A DNA stretch of 11,318 bases from Gammaproteobacteria bacterium (GTDB lineage Bacteria > Pseudomonadota > Gammaproteobacteria > Pseudomonadales > Azotimanducaceae_A): NCBI GenBank assembly GCA_012960755.1, contig DUAT01000177.1, forward strand, positions 1-11,318, written 5' to 3'. The notes beneath the pieces were generated by a model. It was not told where the DNA came from. It made no database searches and was given only the letters and a program-made list of their open reading frames with translations. Shown piece by piece: positions 1 to 6,431 of the stretch (the stretch's first letter is position 1; each line of letters opens with the position of its first letter). The position numbers were made by a program, and so were the translations under genes.

Positions 1-144
1 ATGAGTGGCGAGCAGCTGCTTGAATATCTCCGGATCAATAATTGCGAAGGACAGCCGTTAGTCGCTCCCCCAAAGAGAAAAAGTGTGAATGTCATATCTG
101 ACAAATCATCACCACTTGAATCAAGTGTGAGAGTTGCGTCTTGA
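1..144 (+). other. Short open frame at the window edge, 47 codons, unidentified
   Basis: A frame is open from the first base (an ATG, which may be internal to a longer gene) to a TGA at 142-144. The peptide is hydrophilic. It begins MSGEQLLEYLRINNC and ends in a Ser/Lys-rich tail, as C-terminal ends of proteins often do. The pattern of EQ followed by LEYLR and an NC-x-GQ stretch faintly recalls the end of EAL phosphodiesterase domains, but this is far too weak to name it. The stop codon lies in a small perfect dyad (GCGTCT-TG-AGACGC, 137-150) without a T-run. It would converge on the sulfatase gene. It may be the 3' end of a gene lying mostly left of the window, or chance. Confidence 0.25.
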
Positions 145-172
145 GACGCCATGGGCGAGTTCTGAATAGCGC

Positions 173-1696
173 CTAGGCCATCGCCTGCTTTTTGGGGTAG
201 AACGATTGTTGTTTCACTACTTCGAAGAGCAGCTTCTCGACCAACTTAGCGCGCAATTCTGGTTCGGTATCCCACAGATTGTTCAATTCGTGGGGATCCT
301 CTTGTAGATCGAAGAGGTCGCCATAATCCGGGAATCCATCGAAGATCACCAGGCTGTAGCGGCCGGTCATCAAATACTTGAGTCGTCCGGAACCGGGTGA
401 GACTTTGGGCGACGCTTTTGCAACATCCACATCGTCTTCGTCGATCTCGATCAGACAACAATCTCGCAGTGCAATGTTGGGATCTTTCAGAATTGGCGTG
501 ACGTCGATACCCTGCATTTCGTTAAGTTGTCTGGCCTCTTTGACATTGCACAGATTGAGAATCGTGGGGGCGAGATCGACCGAGCTGATCAGGGAATCGG
601 AGACACTGCCGTTGGTGATGCCTGGCACCTTGATGATCATCGGCACTTTCAGGATTCCTTGATAAGGCAGCCAGCCCTTCAGGATCATGCCGTGGTCGCC
701 CATCATATCACCGTGGTCGCTCGTGAAGATAATCATCGTATCGTCTTCGAGTCCCAGCCTGGCGACAGTTGCCAAAATTTGCCCGACGCTGTCGTCGATC
801 ATCGTGATCATGCCGTAGGTGTGGGAGATGAAATTGCGCACCTCTTCTTCGTCGCTGGTGCGGAACATCATGTTGCGCAATCCACGCCGATCGAGGCGTT
901 GACCAACATAGGGATGATTCTTGATACTCAAATCGCCGAAACTGGCTGGAAGCTCAATGTCTTCAGGTTTGTACATGTCCGCATAGCGACCGGGAGGCGT
1001 GCAGGGGTGGTGGGGGTCCGGATAGGACACCTTGAGCAGGAATGGACTCTCGCCATTCTCTCCCTTCGCCTGTCGCTCAAGGAAGTCGATCGATCTCGTG
1101 GTCAAGTATGAGGTGGGATAGAGCGCTTCGGGAACAGGGCTCTTGCGGTATAGTTGCGCCAGGATGTTGGGTCCGAGCGCCTGGATCGTCTGCAGTACGC
1201 TGGGATCCTGTTCGGCCACCCAGTCTAAATAGTGACCGTTGCAAACGTCGCCATGTCCCACCACAAGTTCCATCGAATCAAAGCCGTAATATGGGCTCGG
1301 AAAGTCCTTCACCATCTGGTCGTGAGTGTTCGGGTTCATCCAGTCGGCAATGAACTCAGGGGAAGCAGCGTTCTCTTGAAGCTTACGGAACCAGAAGCTC
1401 AGGTGCATTTTACCGATGGCCTTGGTCGTATATCCCTGATCCCTGAGAGTGCCAGAGAACGTCGGGATATCGTGTGGTAAATTGACACCGAAGGACCTTA
1501 CACAAGTGTTGGGGTATTGGCCGGTCATGATGCTCGCTCGATTGGGCATGCAAGTTGGATTGGCGACATACGCATTGGTGAATCGAGTACCCTCGCTGGC
1601 AAGTTGATCAAGGTGCGGCGTCTTCAGAAATTCATTTCCAGCACACCCCAGATGATCAGCCCTCTGCTGATCTGTAATAAAAAATATGACGTTCAT
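173..1696 (-). CDS. Type I sulfatase / arylsulfatase-like hydrolase (alkaline phosphatase superfamily)
   Basis: This 507-residue protein fits the sulfatase family (COG3119). Such enzymes hydrolyse sulfate (or phosphonate) esters using a formylglycine made from cysteine. Visible motifs in order: metal-binding D9-Q10 near the N-terminus; the maturation signature C49-M-P-N-R53 (C-x-P-x-R), where C49 should become formylglycine; the G-K96-x-H98 motif; D227-P-H-H around 227-230; the second metal site D327-H328 in TSDHGD; and K340. The DQ pair rather than DD is the form seen in choline sulfatases and phosphonate monoester hydrolases, so the substrate is uncertain. No signal peptide is visible, which suggests a cytoplasmic enzyme. 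A strong GAGGAAGGA ribosome site precedes the ATG. The gene lies 89 bp downstream of the tetR-type gene on the same strand and could be co-transcribed with it. It needs a formylglycine-generating enzyme encoded elsewhere. Confidence 0.92.
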   Translation of the reverse strand: MNVIFFITDQQRADHLGCAGNEFLKTPHLDQLASEGTRFTNAYVANPTCMPNRASIMTGQYPNTCVRSFGVNLPHDIPTFSGTLRDQGYTTKAIGKMHLSFWFRKLQENAASPEFIADWMNPNTHDQMVKDFPSPYYGFDSMELVVGHGDVCNGHYLDWVAEQDPSVLQTIQALGPNILAQLYRKSPVPEALYPTSYLTTRSIDFLERQAKGENGESPFLLKVSYPDPHHPCTPPGRYADMYKPEDIELPASFGDLSIKNHPYVGQRLDRRGLRNMMFRTSDEEEVRNFISHTYGMITMIDDSVGQILATVARLGLEDDTMIIFTSDHGDMMGDHGMILKGWLPYQGILKVPMIIKVPGITNGSVSDSLISSVDLAPTILNLCNVKEARQLNEMQGIDVTPILKDPNIALRDCCLIEIDEDDVDVAKASPKVSPGSGRLKYLMTGRYSLVIFDGFPDYGDLFDLQEDPHELNNLWDTEPELRAKLVEKLLFEVVKQQSFYPKKQAMA

Positions 1697-1785
1697 GTAT
1701 CCTTCCTCTTAACTCGTCGAGTCTAAATCTAAAATAATCTAACCAAAACAATGCTCAGAACCGACCAATCAGCCAGAGCTGACTG

Positions 1786-2391
1786 TTATCCCAACAATCT
1801 CATTAGAGTGGTTTCAACCACCACTTTCGCTCGTTTAACAGACAGCTTCTGGACTGTACGCAAGCGCTCCCAGTTTTCCCAACTGGTAATACTATCAATA
1901 CCGAGTAACACATCTGCAGCTTGTTCTAATTCAGACATCTCAGCAGCAAACAGCCGCTGGACTTGGGAATAAAACCATTTCTCGTTCTTGCTAAGGAGGT
2001 TATCAACTAATTTCGAAACTCTCCTGCGAGCCACCGCGTAACGCCTCACGTTACCTACTTTTTCGTAAAAGCTTGATCGCAACTTTACAAGTTGCCTAAT
2101 GCGCTCACTCAATGGCAGCTGGATGGGAACATCCACAAAATACTCACGTAGCTGCTCTACTCGATCGGCTAATACTGCGATATGAATGGCTTCTAAATCT
2201 TCATAAAGGCGAAATAAAGTACTTGTCGACACTCCGGACCGTTTTGAGATCATTTGCGCCGTGGGATTGCTTTCTCCGTCCACCAACAACTTCAAGAATG
2301 CCTCAGCCACCAGCTTTCGGTTCTTCTCTGCGCGCAGATTGCGGCCATCCTGTTTGGGTTTATCGTTGATTGCTACATCAGGGTTAGACAC
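1786..2391 (-). CDS. TetR-family transcriptional regulator, likely local repressor
   Basis: The 201-residue protein has the size and layout of TetR regulators: an N-terminal DNA-binding domain (about residues 22-70) with the helix-turn-helix at 45-65 (QMISKRSGVSTSTLFRLYED), followed by a helical ligand/dimerisation domain with no recognisable ligand class. The start is a GTG at 2391 preceded at about 9 nt by a weak AGG; no in-frame ATG lies nearby and the HTH needs this N-terminus. The start codon is only about 20 nt downstream of a predicted minus-strand promoter (TTTTCA, 17 bp, TG-extended TATATT, 2450-2422) that overlaps nested dyads between this gene and the divergent GST cluster. This is the usual geometry of a TetR repressor controlling itself and a divergent detoxification operon. 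Self-regulation and control of the GSTs are inferences. Homologous operators at 6072 and 10634 make them candidate extra targets. Confidence 0.88.
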   Translation of the reverse strand: MSNPDVAINDKPKQDGRNLRAEKNRKLVAEAFLKLLVDGESNPTAQMISKRSGVSTSTLFRLYEDLEAIHIAVLADRVEQLREYFVDVPIQLPLSERIRQLVKLRSSFYEKVGNVRRYAVARRRVSKLVDNLLSKNEKWFYSQVQRLFAAEMSELEQAADVLLGIDSITSWENWERLRTVQKLSVKRAKVVVETTLMRLLG

Positions 2392-2460
2392 ATTAACAAA
2401 CCTATTGGGATTGACAGTCCCAATATAACATGCAATATTGGCATTGAAAACACCTTCGTA
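2362..2460. repeat. Promoter-operator module, copy A (tetR/GST intergenic)
   Basis: About 100 bp spanning codons 5-11 of the tetR gene, the operator and the bases after it recur at 6036-6130 and 10594-10742. Copy A is the only one with intact genes on both sides (tetR on the left, GST on the right), so it is probably the ancestral site. Similarity to copies B and C ends around the sequence CTTCGTAA at 2455-2462. From there A continues into the GST leader, whereas B and C jump to the 3' end of yghU. Confidence 0.9.
2403..2450. promoter_or_regulatory. Bidirectional promoter with nested TetR-type operator dyads (copy A)
   Basis: Plus strand: -35 TTGACA at 2411-2416, a 17-bp spacer and -10 AATATT at 2434-2439 with a TG-N extension (2431-2433), reading toward the GST gene at 2520. 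Minus strand: -35 TTTTCA (2450-2445), 17 bp and -10 TATATT (2427-2422) with a TG extension, reading toward tetR. Two inverted repeats overlap both promoters and share a central half-site: TATTGGGA (2403-2410) N7 TCCCAATA (2418-2425), and CCAATAT (2420-2426) N8 ATATTGG (2435-2441). A repressor bound here would block both promoters. The dyads and hexamers are read directly; the binding protein is inferred from the adjacent TetR gene. Confidence 0.75.
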
Positions 2461-2519
2461 ATAGTTGCTGGCGGATTAGCGACGTCAAGCAAGTAAATGA
2501 TTTAAAACGAGGAGAAAAG

Positions 2520-3605
2520 ATGGGTCCTGTTACTTTGTATGGCGTGCCATTTTCATTATTCACTGGCAGAGCACGAAGTTATCTTATTAAGGCTGGCATT
2601 GATTATCGGGAGGAGCCTCACACGTCTCCTCATTTTGATGCAGAAGTGCTTCCTAAAGCAGGTGGGCGTCGAGGCATTCCAACGCTGGAATTCCCGAATG
2701 GAGATGTGATTCGCGATGGTGTGGCAATTGTTGATCATTTTGAAGGACTGAACGACGAAGCTTTCTCACCTAAGACGCCAAAGCAACTAATTGTTAGTTG
2801 TATTCTCGACCTTATTGGTGCTGAGGGTATGCTGCGGCCAGCTATGCACTATCGTTGGAATTTTAACGAGGACAACGAAGAATTCTTGTTGATTCATTTT
2901 CAGAATATACGTGCGATGGCTTTCATTCGAGAAAATGTATGTCCAATGTGGGGTGTGACGCCCAAAGTTCATGAGTTGATTGAAACCTATCATGAGACCT
3001 CTTTGCAGAAGCTTAACGCTCATTTTACGCGGCATCCTTATTTTTTAGGAGGGAAGCCTTGCAGAGGCGATTTCGGAATGATCGCCCCATTTTATGGGCA
3101 TCTGGGACGTGATCCTGCGCCATTGTCGCTCATGCAAAAAAACGCGGTACGCTTATTCAGGTGGACTGAGCGAATGAATCGACCTGAGCCAGATATTGGA
3201 GAATTCGAAAATAGAGAGGAGTCTTATCTCCCTGATGACGAAGTGCCGCAGACATTAATTGAAGCCCTAGCGCATTTTGCCACAGACCTTGTGCCAGAGA
3301 CTCAAGCGGCCTGCGTTACGATAAACGAATGGTTGGCGGAAAACAAAGATCTCCCATCAGGTACAGAAGTGCAAAGAGGGGTTGCTATGTGTCGTTTCGA
3401 TGTGAATGGTATTGAAGTTGAAGCCATTGCACAGCCGTTCCGCTTTTATGTCCTAAAACGTATGCAGGATGCTTATGAAAGTTTTTCGAAAGACGAGAAA
3501 ACTGAGGTAGATATAATGCTTCATGCTTGCAATATGAAAGAGCTTTTAGATCTCAAACTAAACCGCGCTATTGGTCGTGCTGGCAATCTGGAAGTATGGA
3601 TGTAG
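2520..3605 (+). CDS. Glutathione S-transferase family protein with extra C-terminal domain
   Basis: The protein has 361 residues, against about 200-230 for a classical GST. Residues 1-78 form the thioredoxin-like GSH domain: VTLYGVPFSLFTGRARSYL strand-helix start, cis-proline P54 in RRGIPTLEF, then D66-G67 in RDGVAI where most GSTs have E/D-S, so the GSH-binding serine is a glycine here. Residues 85-225 are the helical domain, with an N-capping motif CRGDFGMIAPF around D184. Residues 235-361 are an additional region that aligns by eye with the end of the GST at 6432 (LPDD-x-VP, then F-x-x-x-GI, then a P-x-x-x-x-x-L-x-R-M/L segment). The two are divergent paralogues. Ribosome site GAGGAG is 5 nt before the ATG. 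It is the first gene downstream of the operator and is likely cytosolic. Conjugation or reductive removal of an electrophile is the probable role; the substrate is unknown. Confidence 0.85.
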   Translation: MGPVTLYGVPFSLFTGRARSYLIKAGIDYREEPHTSPHFDAEVLPKAGGRRGIPTLEFPNGDVIRDGVAIVDHFEGLNDEAFSPKTPKQLIVSCILDLIGAEGMLRPAMHYRWNFNEDNEEFLLIHFQNIRAMAFIRENVCPMWGVTPKVHELIETYHETSLQKLNAHFTRHPYFLGGKPCRGDFGMIAPFYGHLGRDPAPLSLMQKNAVRLFRWTERMNRPEPDIGEFENREESYLPDDEVPQTLIEALAHFATDLVPETQAACVTINEWLAENKDLPSGTEVQRGVAMCRFDVNGIEVEAIAQPFRFYVLKRMQDAYESFSKDEKTEVDIMLHACNMKELLDLKLNRAIGRAGNLEVWM

Positions 3606-3746
3606 GTGATTGTTGGCATTCAAGAAAATCTGCAGCATATGCTTGCGTAAGATTAATAATTTCTTGGCTTATGAAGTTCTTTTTAAAAAACCATCCTCAT
3701 GTAATTTTTCAATAAGATCAGCGATTCTCGATTAGGAGCACAAGGT

Positions 3747-4592
3747 ATGTCCGAAGAAAACCAATATGTCCCGCCAGCGGTGTGGAAGTGGAACCAAGAC
3801 GCAGTCAATAAGTTCAGTAATATTAATAGACCTGTGTCTGGCGCAATCGAAGAGAAAACGCTACGTGTTGGTGTGCATCCTTTGCAGCTCTACTCACTAG
3901 GCACACCCAATGGCGTGAAAGTTACCATCATGCTGGAAGAATTGTTGGCGCTGGGAAAGACCGAAGCCGAGTACGATGCGCACCTGATTAATATTGGTGA
4001 TGGCTCACAGTTTGGCAGTGATTTTGTGGCCATTAATCCCAACTCGAAAATTCCCGCGTTGTTAGACAGAAGTGCAACGCCTCCTATCAGAATTTTCGAA
4101 TCCGGGGCCATGCTGATCTACCTAGCGGAAAAGTTTGATGCGTTTTATCCCAAGGACCCCGCACAACGAGCAGAGTGCTTGTCGTGGTTAATGTGGCAAA
4201 TGGGCAGTGCCCCTTATCTTGGTGGTGGCTTCGGACATTTCTATGCTTACGCGCCTGAAAAGCTTGAGTACCCCATCGATCGATTTGCCATGGAAGTTAA
4301 GCGCCAGCTAGATGTCTTGGATAAGAATTTGTCGAACAACAAGTTTCTCGGAGGTGATGAATATACCATTGCGGATATTGCGACCTATCCCTGGTATGGC
4401 GCTTGCGTTTTGCACAACATATATTCTGCCGCCGAATTCCTTGAGGTCGAAAGTTATACGCATGTGATTCGCTGGGCGAAAGAAATTGAGGCGCGGCCTG
4501 CTGTTCAACGTGGACGCCGAGTTAACCGACCCTGGGGACCTGAAGAGACACGTGTAGTAGAACGTCATAGTGCTAGCGACTTCGACGTCTAA
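3747..4592 (+). CDS. yghU: YghU-like glutathione transferase / disulfide-bond oxidoreductase (Nu-class GST)
   Basis: The 281-residue protein matches Escherichia coli YghU closely along its length as remembered: the N-terminal extension Y-x-P-x-x-V-W-x-W (7-15), the INRPVSG motif (26-32), LQLYSLGTPNG (46-56), cis-proline P103 in NSKIPAL, the GSH-contacting E118-S119 in FESGAML, the GGGFGHFY-x-YAP block (159-170), the N-cap motif YTIAD (206-210), and the C-terminal E/VERH-x-ASDF. Family members bind two glutathiones and show GSH-dependent disulfide reductase and peroxidase activity. AGGAG lies 8 nt before the ATG. It is the second gene of the cluster, after a 141-bp gap with no clear terminator. 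Its last 22 codons are duplicated at 6131-6199 and, decayed, at 10743-10808. Confidence 0.94.
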   Translation: MSEENQYVPPAVWKWNQDAVNKFSNINRPVSGAIEEKTLRVGVHPLQLYSLGTPNGVKVTIMLEELLALGKTEAEYDAHLINIGDGSQFGSDFVAINPNSKIPALLDRSATPPIRIFESGAMLIYLAEKFDAFYPKDPAQRAECLSWLMWQMGSAPYLGGGFGHFYAYAPEKLEYPIDRFAMEVKRQLDVLDKNLSNNKFLGGDEYTIADIATYPWYGACVLHNIYSAAEFLEVESYTHVIRWAKEIEARPAVQRGRRVNRPWGPEETRVVERHSASDFDV

Positions 4593-4641
4593 ACGAGAGC
4601 TCTAAACAAGAGCTTTAAACGAGAGCTTTAAACGAGAGAGC
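4590..4641 (+). repeat. Four tandem 13-bp repeats starting at the yghU stop codon
   Basis: Four head-to-tail units of TAAACGAGAGCTT (variants TAAACGAGAGCTC, TAAACAAGAGCTT, TAAACGAGAGAGC) begin exactly with the TAA of yghU. Units contain the short palindromes AGAGCTCT and AAGAGCTT and could fold into alternative small stems in the mRNA ahead of the next gene. This stretch is absent after the yghU remnants at 6199 and 10808. The repeats may be slippage products; any effect on translation or mRNA stability is speculative. Confidence 0.85.
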
Positions 4642-4673
4642 CAAAACACCGCTCATATCAGAAGGAGTACATC

Positions 4674-5492
4674 ATGACCGCATCAAATAACAACAGTACA
4701 ACGCCGGAATTCATCACTCTTGATGAAGCGGCGGCAATGACCACCGGGACTAGGGTGACGTTCATCCCTGGCATTCCAGCTCTCTATTCGGAGGCCCTGA
4801 AAAACATCTGCTACGCGAAGGGTGTGCCGCTCATCCGTGCGCTGCATCCGATGATGGGCGTTGATAAGGTCACCGGACAGGACCGTCAGGCACGGCTCTT
4901 GGAGCTCACCAGCCAGACCAGCCTGCCGACCATGTTCCACAACGATGAGCGACCCCGGAACGTCTGGACGGAGCAGCTTGCGCTGGCGGAGAGCATTGGA
5001 TCAGCAGGCAGCCCCAAGCTGATTCCTGATGACTTTGACAACCGGGTCACTATGTACGGGCTCTGCGCCATAGTCCTGGGAGAAGACGGTTACGTCTGGA
5101 ATATGAGGATCCTTGGGGATAACCCGCTCGGGCGCAAGTATGGCTACAGCGAGGACGCCAGCACCTCGGCACCAAAGAAAATGGCTGAGATTGTCGACTT
5201 GATTGCCCGTCGTCTGGAAGCCCAGGAAAAGGTTGGTTCGCGTTACCTGGTGGGCGACTCGGTCTCAGCCGCTGACATCTACTGGGCGACCATGAGTATG
5301 AGCTTGCTGGTTCCGCCACCCGAGATCATGCCGGTGACCAAGCAGAACCAGGGTATGTTGAAGTATTTCTCAATGAACGTGGGTATTCCGGGTATTGCTG
5401 AGGTGCTGACCGACAGGGTTGAAGCGCATCAACGGTACATCCTGACCACATACTGCGAAACACCTGCGGTGCTGGGTGGTGATGCTGTCTAA
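4674..5492 (+). CDS. Divergent glutathione S-transferase-like protein
   Basis: This 272-residue protein has a GST-like plan. After a polar N-terminus (1-26), a thioredoxin-like domain starts at RVTFIPGIPALYSEALKNI (27-45). L84-P85 in TSLPTMF (82-88) is the likely cis-proline. A helical second domain covers about 120-260 with the SVSAADIYWATM motif (197-208; D201 is the usual N-capping aspartate of GST domain II). The canonical E/D-S after the cis-proline is not clear (HNDERPRN follows), so GSH binding may differ from textbook GSTs. AAGGAG lies 6 nt before the ATG. It is the third gene in the cluster, 81 bp after yghU across the 13-bp repeats, and noticeably GC-richer than the two GST genes before it, so it may have joined the cluster from elsewhere. 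Substrate unknown. Confidence 0.75.
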   Translation: MTASNNNSTTPEFITLDEAAAMTTGTRVTFIPGIPALYSEALKNICYAKGVPLIRALHPMMGVDKVTGQDRQARLLELTSQTSLPTMFHNDERPRNVWTEQLALAESIGSAGSPKLIPDDFDNRVTMYGLCAIVLGEDGYVWNMRILGDNPLGRKYGYSEDASTSAPKKMAEIVDLIARRLEAQEKVGSRYLVGDSVSAADIYWATMSMSLLVPPPEIMPVTKQNQGMLKYFSMNVGIPGIAEVLTDRVEAHQRYILTTYCETPAVLGGDAV

Positions 5493-5549
5493 ACGTTTTG
5501 CAGGCTACGTGGTCTTTGGCGGGGCGCGTAGATATTACTGACACATAAG

Positions 5550-5594
5550 ATAAAGCGGCCATCTCTAGACTCAGGTTGGGGGCGTCTGCTTTAT
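5550..5594 (+). terminator. Possible weak terminator after the GST cluster
   Basis: An inverted repeat ATAAAGCGG (5550-5558) / CTGCTTTAT (5586-5594), pairing over 9 bp with one G-T, encloses an inner AGAC/GTCT stem (5567-5587) and is followed by a short T-rich TTTG. It lies between the third GST stop and the membrane-protein gene. The large loop and missing long U-run make it only a possible terminator or processing hairpin. Confidence 0.3.
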
Positions 5595-5633
5595 TTGTTA
5601 TGTGGCTATTTTCAACCAATTATTAGGATAAGA

Positions 5634-6002
5634 ATGATGAGAAAAGTGCTATTTGCAGTGTTGGGATTGAACCTGGTTCTGGAAGGGCTGACCTCAGCCA
5701 GGTTAGTTTTGATGCCTTTCCGGTTAGAGGACTTTGATGCGGCGACTCACGGGGGCTTTGTTCTCTACGGTTTTGCAGCGCTCTCTGCTGCGGCAAGCAT
5801 TGCCTGGTTCTCAAAGTATAGCGACACTGAATCGAGTTTGGCTTTGGGCCTGGGCGTTCTCTCGACATTTCATATTTTCATGGTTCTTGCCTGCATCATG
5901 ATATCTATGACCGCTGGTGTAGTGGTACATGGGGTGCTATTTGCGGCGTTTGTATTCCTGTTTATTAATCGAATTAAGTGTTTGCCGGTCGTAGCGGAGT
6001 AG
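5634..6002 (+). CDS. Small four-helix membrane protein of unknown function
   Basis: The 122-residue protein is mostly hydrophobic. Predicted membrane helices lie at about 5-27, 40-58, 68-90 and 94-112, joined by short loops; residues 28-38 (PFRLEDFDAAT) and 60-67 are the main polar segments. No catalytic motif is visible. AGGA at 5625-5628 is followed by two ATGs in a row (5634, 5637), either of which could start; a longer frame from 5595 lacks a ribosome site. It is co-directional with the GST genes and 141 bp after them, past a possible weak terminator, so operon membership is uncertain. A role in the inner membrane is all that can be said. Confidence 0.7.
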   Translation: MMRKVLFAVLGLNLVLEGLTSARLVLMPFRLEDFDAATHGGFVLYGFAALSAAASIAWFSKYSDTESSLALGLGVLSTFHIFMVLACIMISMTAGVVVHGVLFAAFVFLFINRIKCLPVVAE

Positions 6003-6071
6003 GAAATGTTCCACTGTGTTTTTTGTCACTTGATCGTTGATTGCTGCATCAGGTTTAGACACTTCAACAAA

Positions 6072-6115
6072 TATATTGGGATTGACAGTCCCAATATAAG
6101 ATGCAATATTGGCAT
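6072..6115. promoter_or_regulatory. Bidirectional promoter/operator, copy B
   Basis: Here the first dyad is the most extended of all copies: TATATTGGGA (6072-6081) N7 TCCCAATATA (6089-6098), 10-bp arms. The plus promoter is intact: TTGACA 6082-6087, 17 bp, TG-extended AATATT 6105-6110, directed at the 51-codon chimeric ORF and the GST at 6432. The second dyad CCAATAT / ATATTGG is also conserved. A minus-strand promoter (TATATT -10) would fire toward the 3' end of the membrane-protein gene and give antisense RNA, as no tetR gene follows here. Confidence 0.72.
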
Positions 6116-6130
6116 TGAACACGTCTTCGT

Positions 6131-6199
6131 AACCGACCCTGGGGACCTGAAGAGATACGTGTATTAGAGCGTCATAGTGCTAGCGACTTCGACGTCTAA
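6131..6199 (+). pseudogene. yghU 3'-end remnant (last 22 codons), copy B
   Basis: The 69 bp encode NRPWGPEEIRVLERHSASDF plus DV and a stop, differing from the intact yghU end by only three bases and two residues (T to I, V to L). The frame has no start codon, being fused to the operator through CTTCGTAA. The few changes are conservative, so the source was probably a functional but slightly different yghU allele rather than a copy of the gene at 3747. Confidence 0.85.
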
Positions 6200-6220
6200 A
6201 TGTTTTTGAAGGAGTAAACG

Positions 6221-6376
6221 ATGAATTGTATGAAGGATGTTGGAAGTAAAACAAAATTTCTGGCAATGATAACCATCGAACTCCACTACAATGGTCAAAT
6301 CGACGCTGACTCTATGCAGGGCAAGATAGATACTCCGCGTGGCGCCATACCATTTACGGGCAAACGCACGAAATAG
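6221..6376 (+). CDS. 51-codon chimeric ORF: DUF3604 leader start fused to a hydrolase-like C-terminus
   Basis: A strong GAAGGAG site lies 6 nt before the ATG. Residues 1-18 (MNCMKDVGSKTKFLAMIT) match the start of the DUF3604 lipoprotein at 10835, but the frame then changes to a sequence that loses the lipobox. Residues 20-51 (ELHYNGQIDADS..., ...IPFTGKRTK) resemble the C-terminal strand pair Y-x-G-x-x-x-x-D-x-x-x-G-x-x-x-x-x-G-x-x-x-F-x-G-x-R that ends many amidohydrolase-type proteins. The fusion is in frame and ends with TAG 55 bp before the GST at 6432. It is most likely a deletion scar that still gives a translated leader, perhaps coupling transcription from operator B into the GST. Independent function is unproven. 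Confidence 0.5.
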   Translation: MNCMKDVGSKTKFLAMITIELHYNGQIDADSMQGKIDTPRGAIPFTGKRTK

Positions 6377-6431
6377 TTGTGGGCGACATCTACATGCAGC
6401 ACGCGGCGAAAACCGATTTAGAGGATTGATG

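Larger units (their letters stand above)
6026..6276. repeat. Promoter-operator module, copy B, with yghU-end scar and DUF3604 start
   Basis: This block is nearly the same as 10584-10890. In order it holds: a remnant of the first tetR codons on the minus strand (PDAAIND versus PDVAIND in the intact gene), the bidirectional operator, a join at CTTCGTAA to the last 22 codons of yghU, a GAAGGAG ribosome site, and the first 18-19 codons of a DUF3604-type gene. Similarity with copy C stops abruptly at ATAACCAT (6276 / 10890). It is smaller than C because C carries a 52-bp tandem duplication of the operator core. Confidence 0.9.

Noticed and set aside
378..1480. Plus-strand frames inside the sulfatase gene
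   Set aside because: They are antisense shadows of a protein with clear catalytic motifs, lack ribosome sites and show no protein-like motif.
1769..1782. Hairpin TCAGC-CAGA-GCTGA just after the tetR stop as a terminator
   Set aside because: The stem has 5 bp and no T-run follows on the minus strand; transcription could well continue into the sulfatase gene.
3606..3746. Possible regulatory element between the first GST and yghU
   Set aside because: The 141-bp gap is AT-rich with homopolymer runs but shows no convincing stem-loop, promoter or operator copy.
5937..6122. Minus-strand frame containing PDAAIND as a possible second tetR
   Set aside because: Only about seven codons of the tetR start are preserved; no helix-turn-helix follows, so it is a remnant inside copy B and not a gene.
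6339..6431. Longer GTG start for the 440-residue GST
   Set aside because: The extra 31 residues resemble no GST, overlap the end of the chimeric ORF and lack a ribosome site, whereas GAGGA stands 6 nt before the ATG at 6432.
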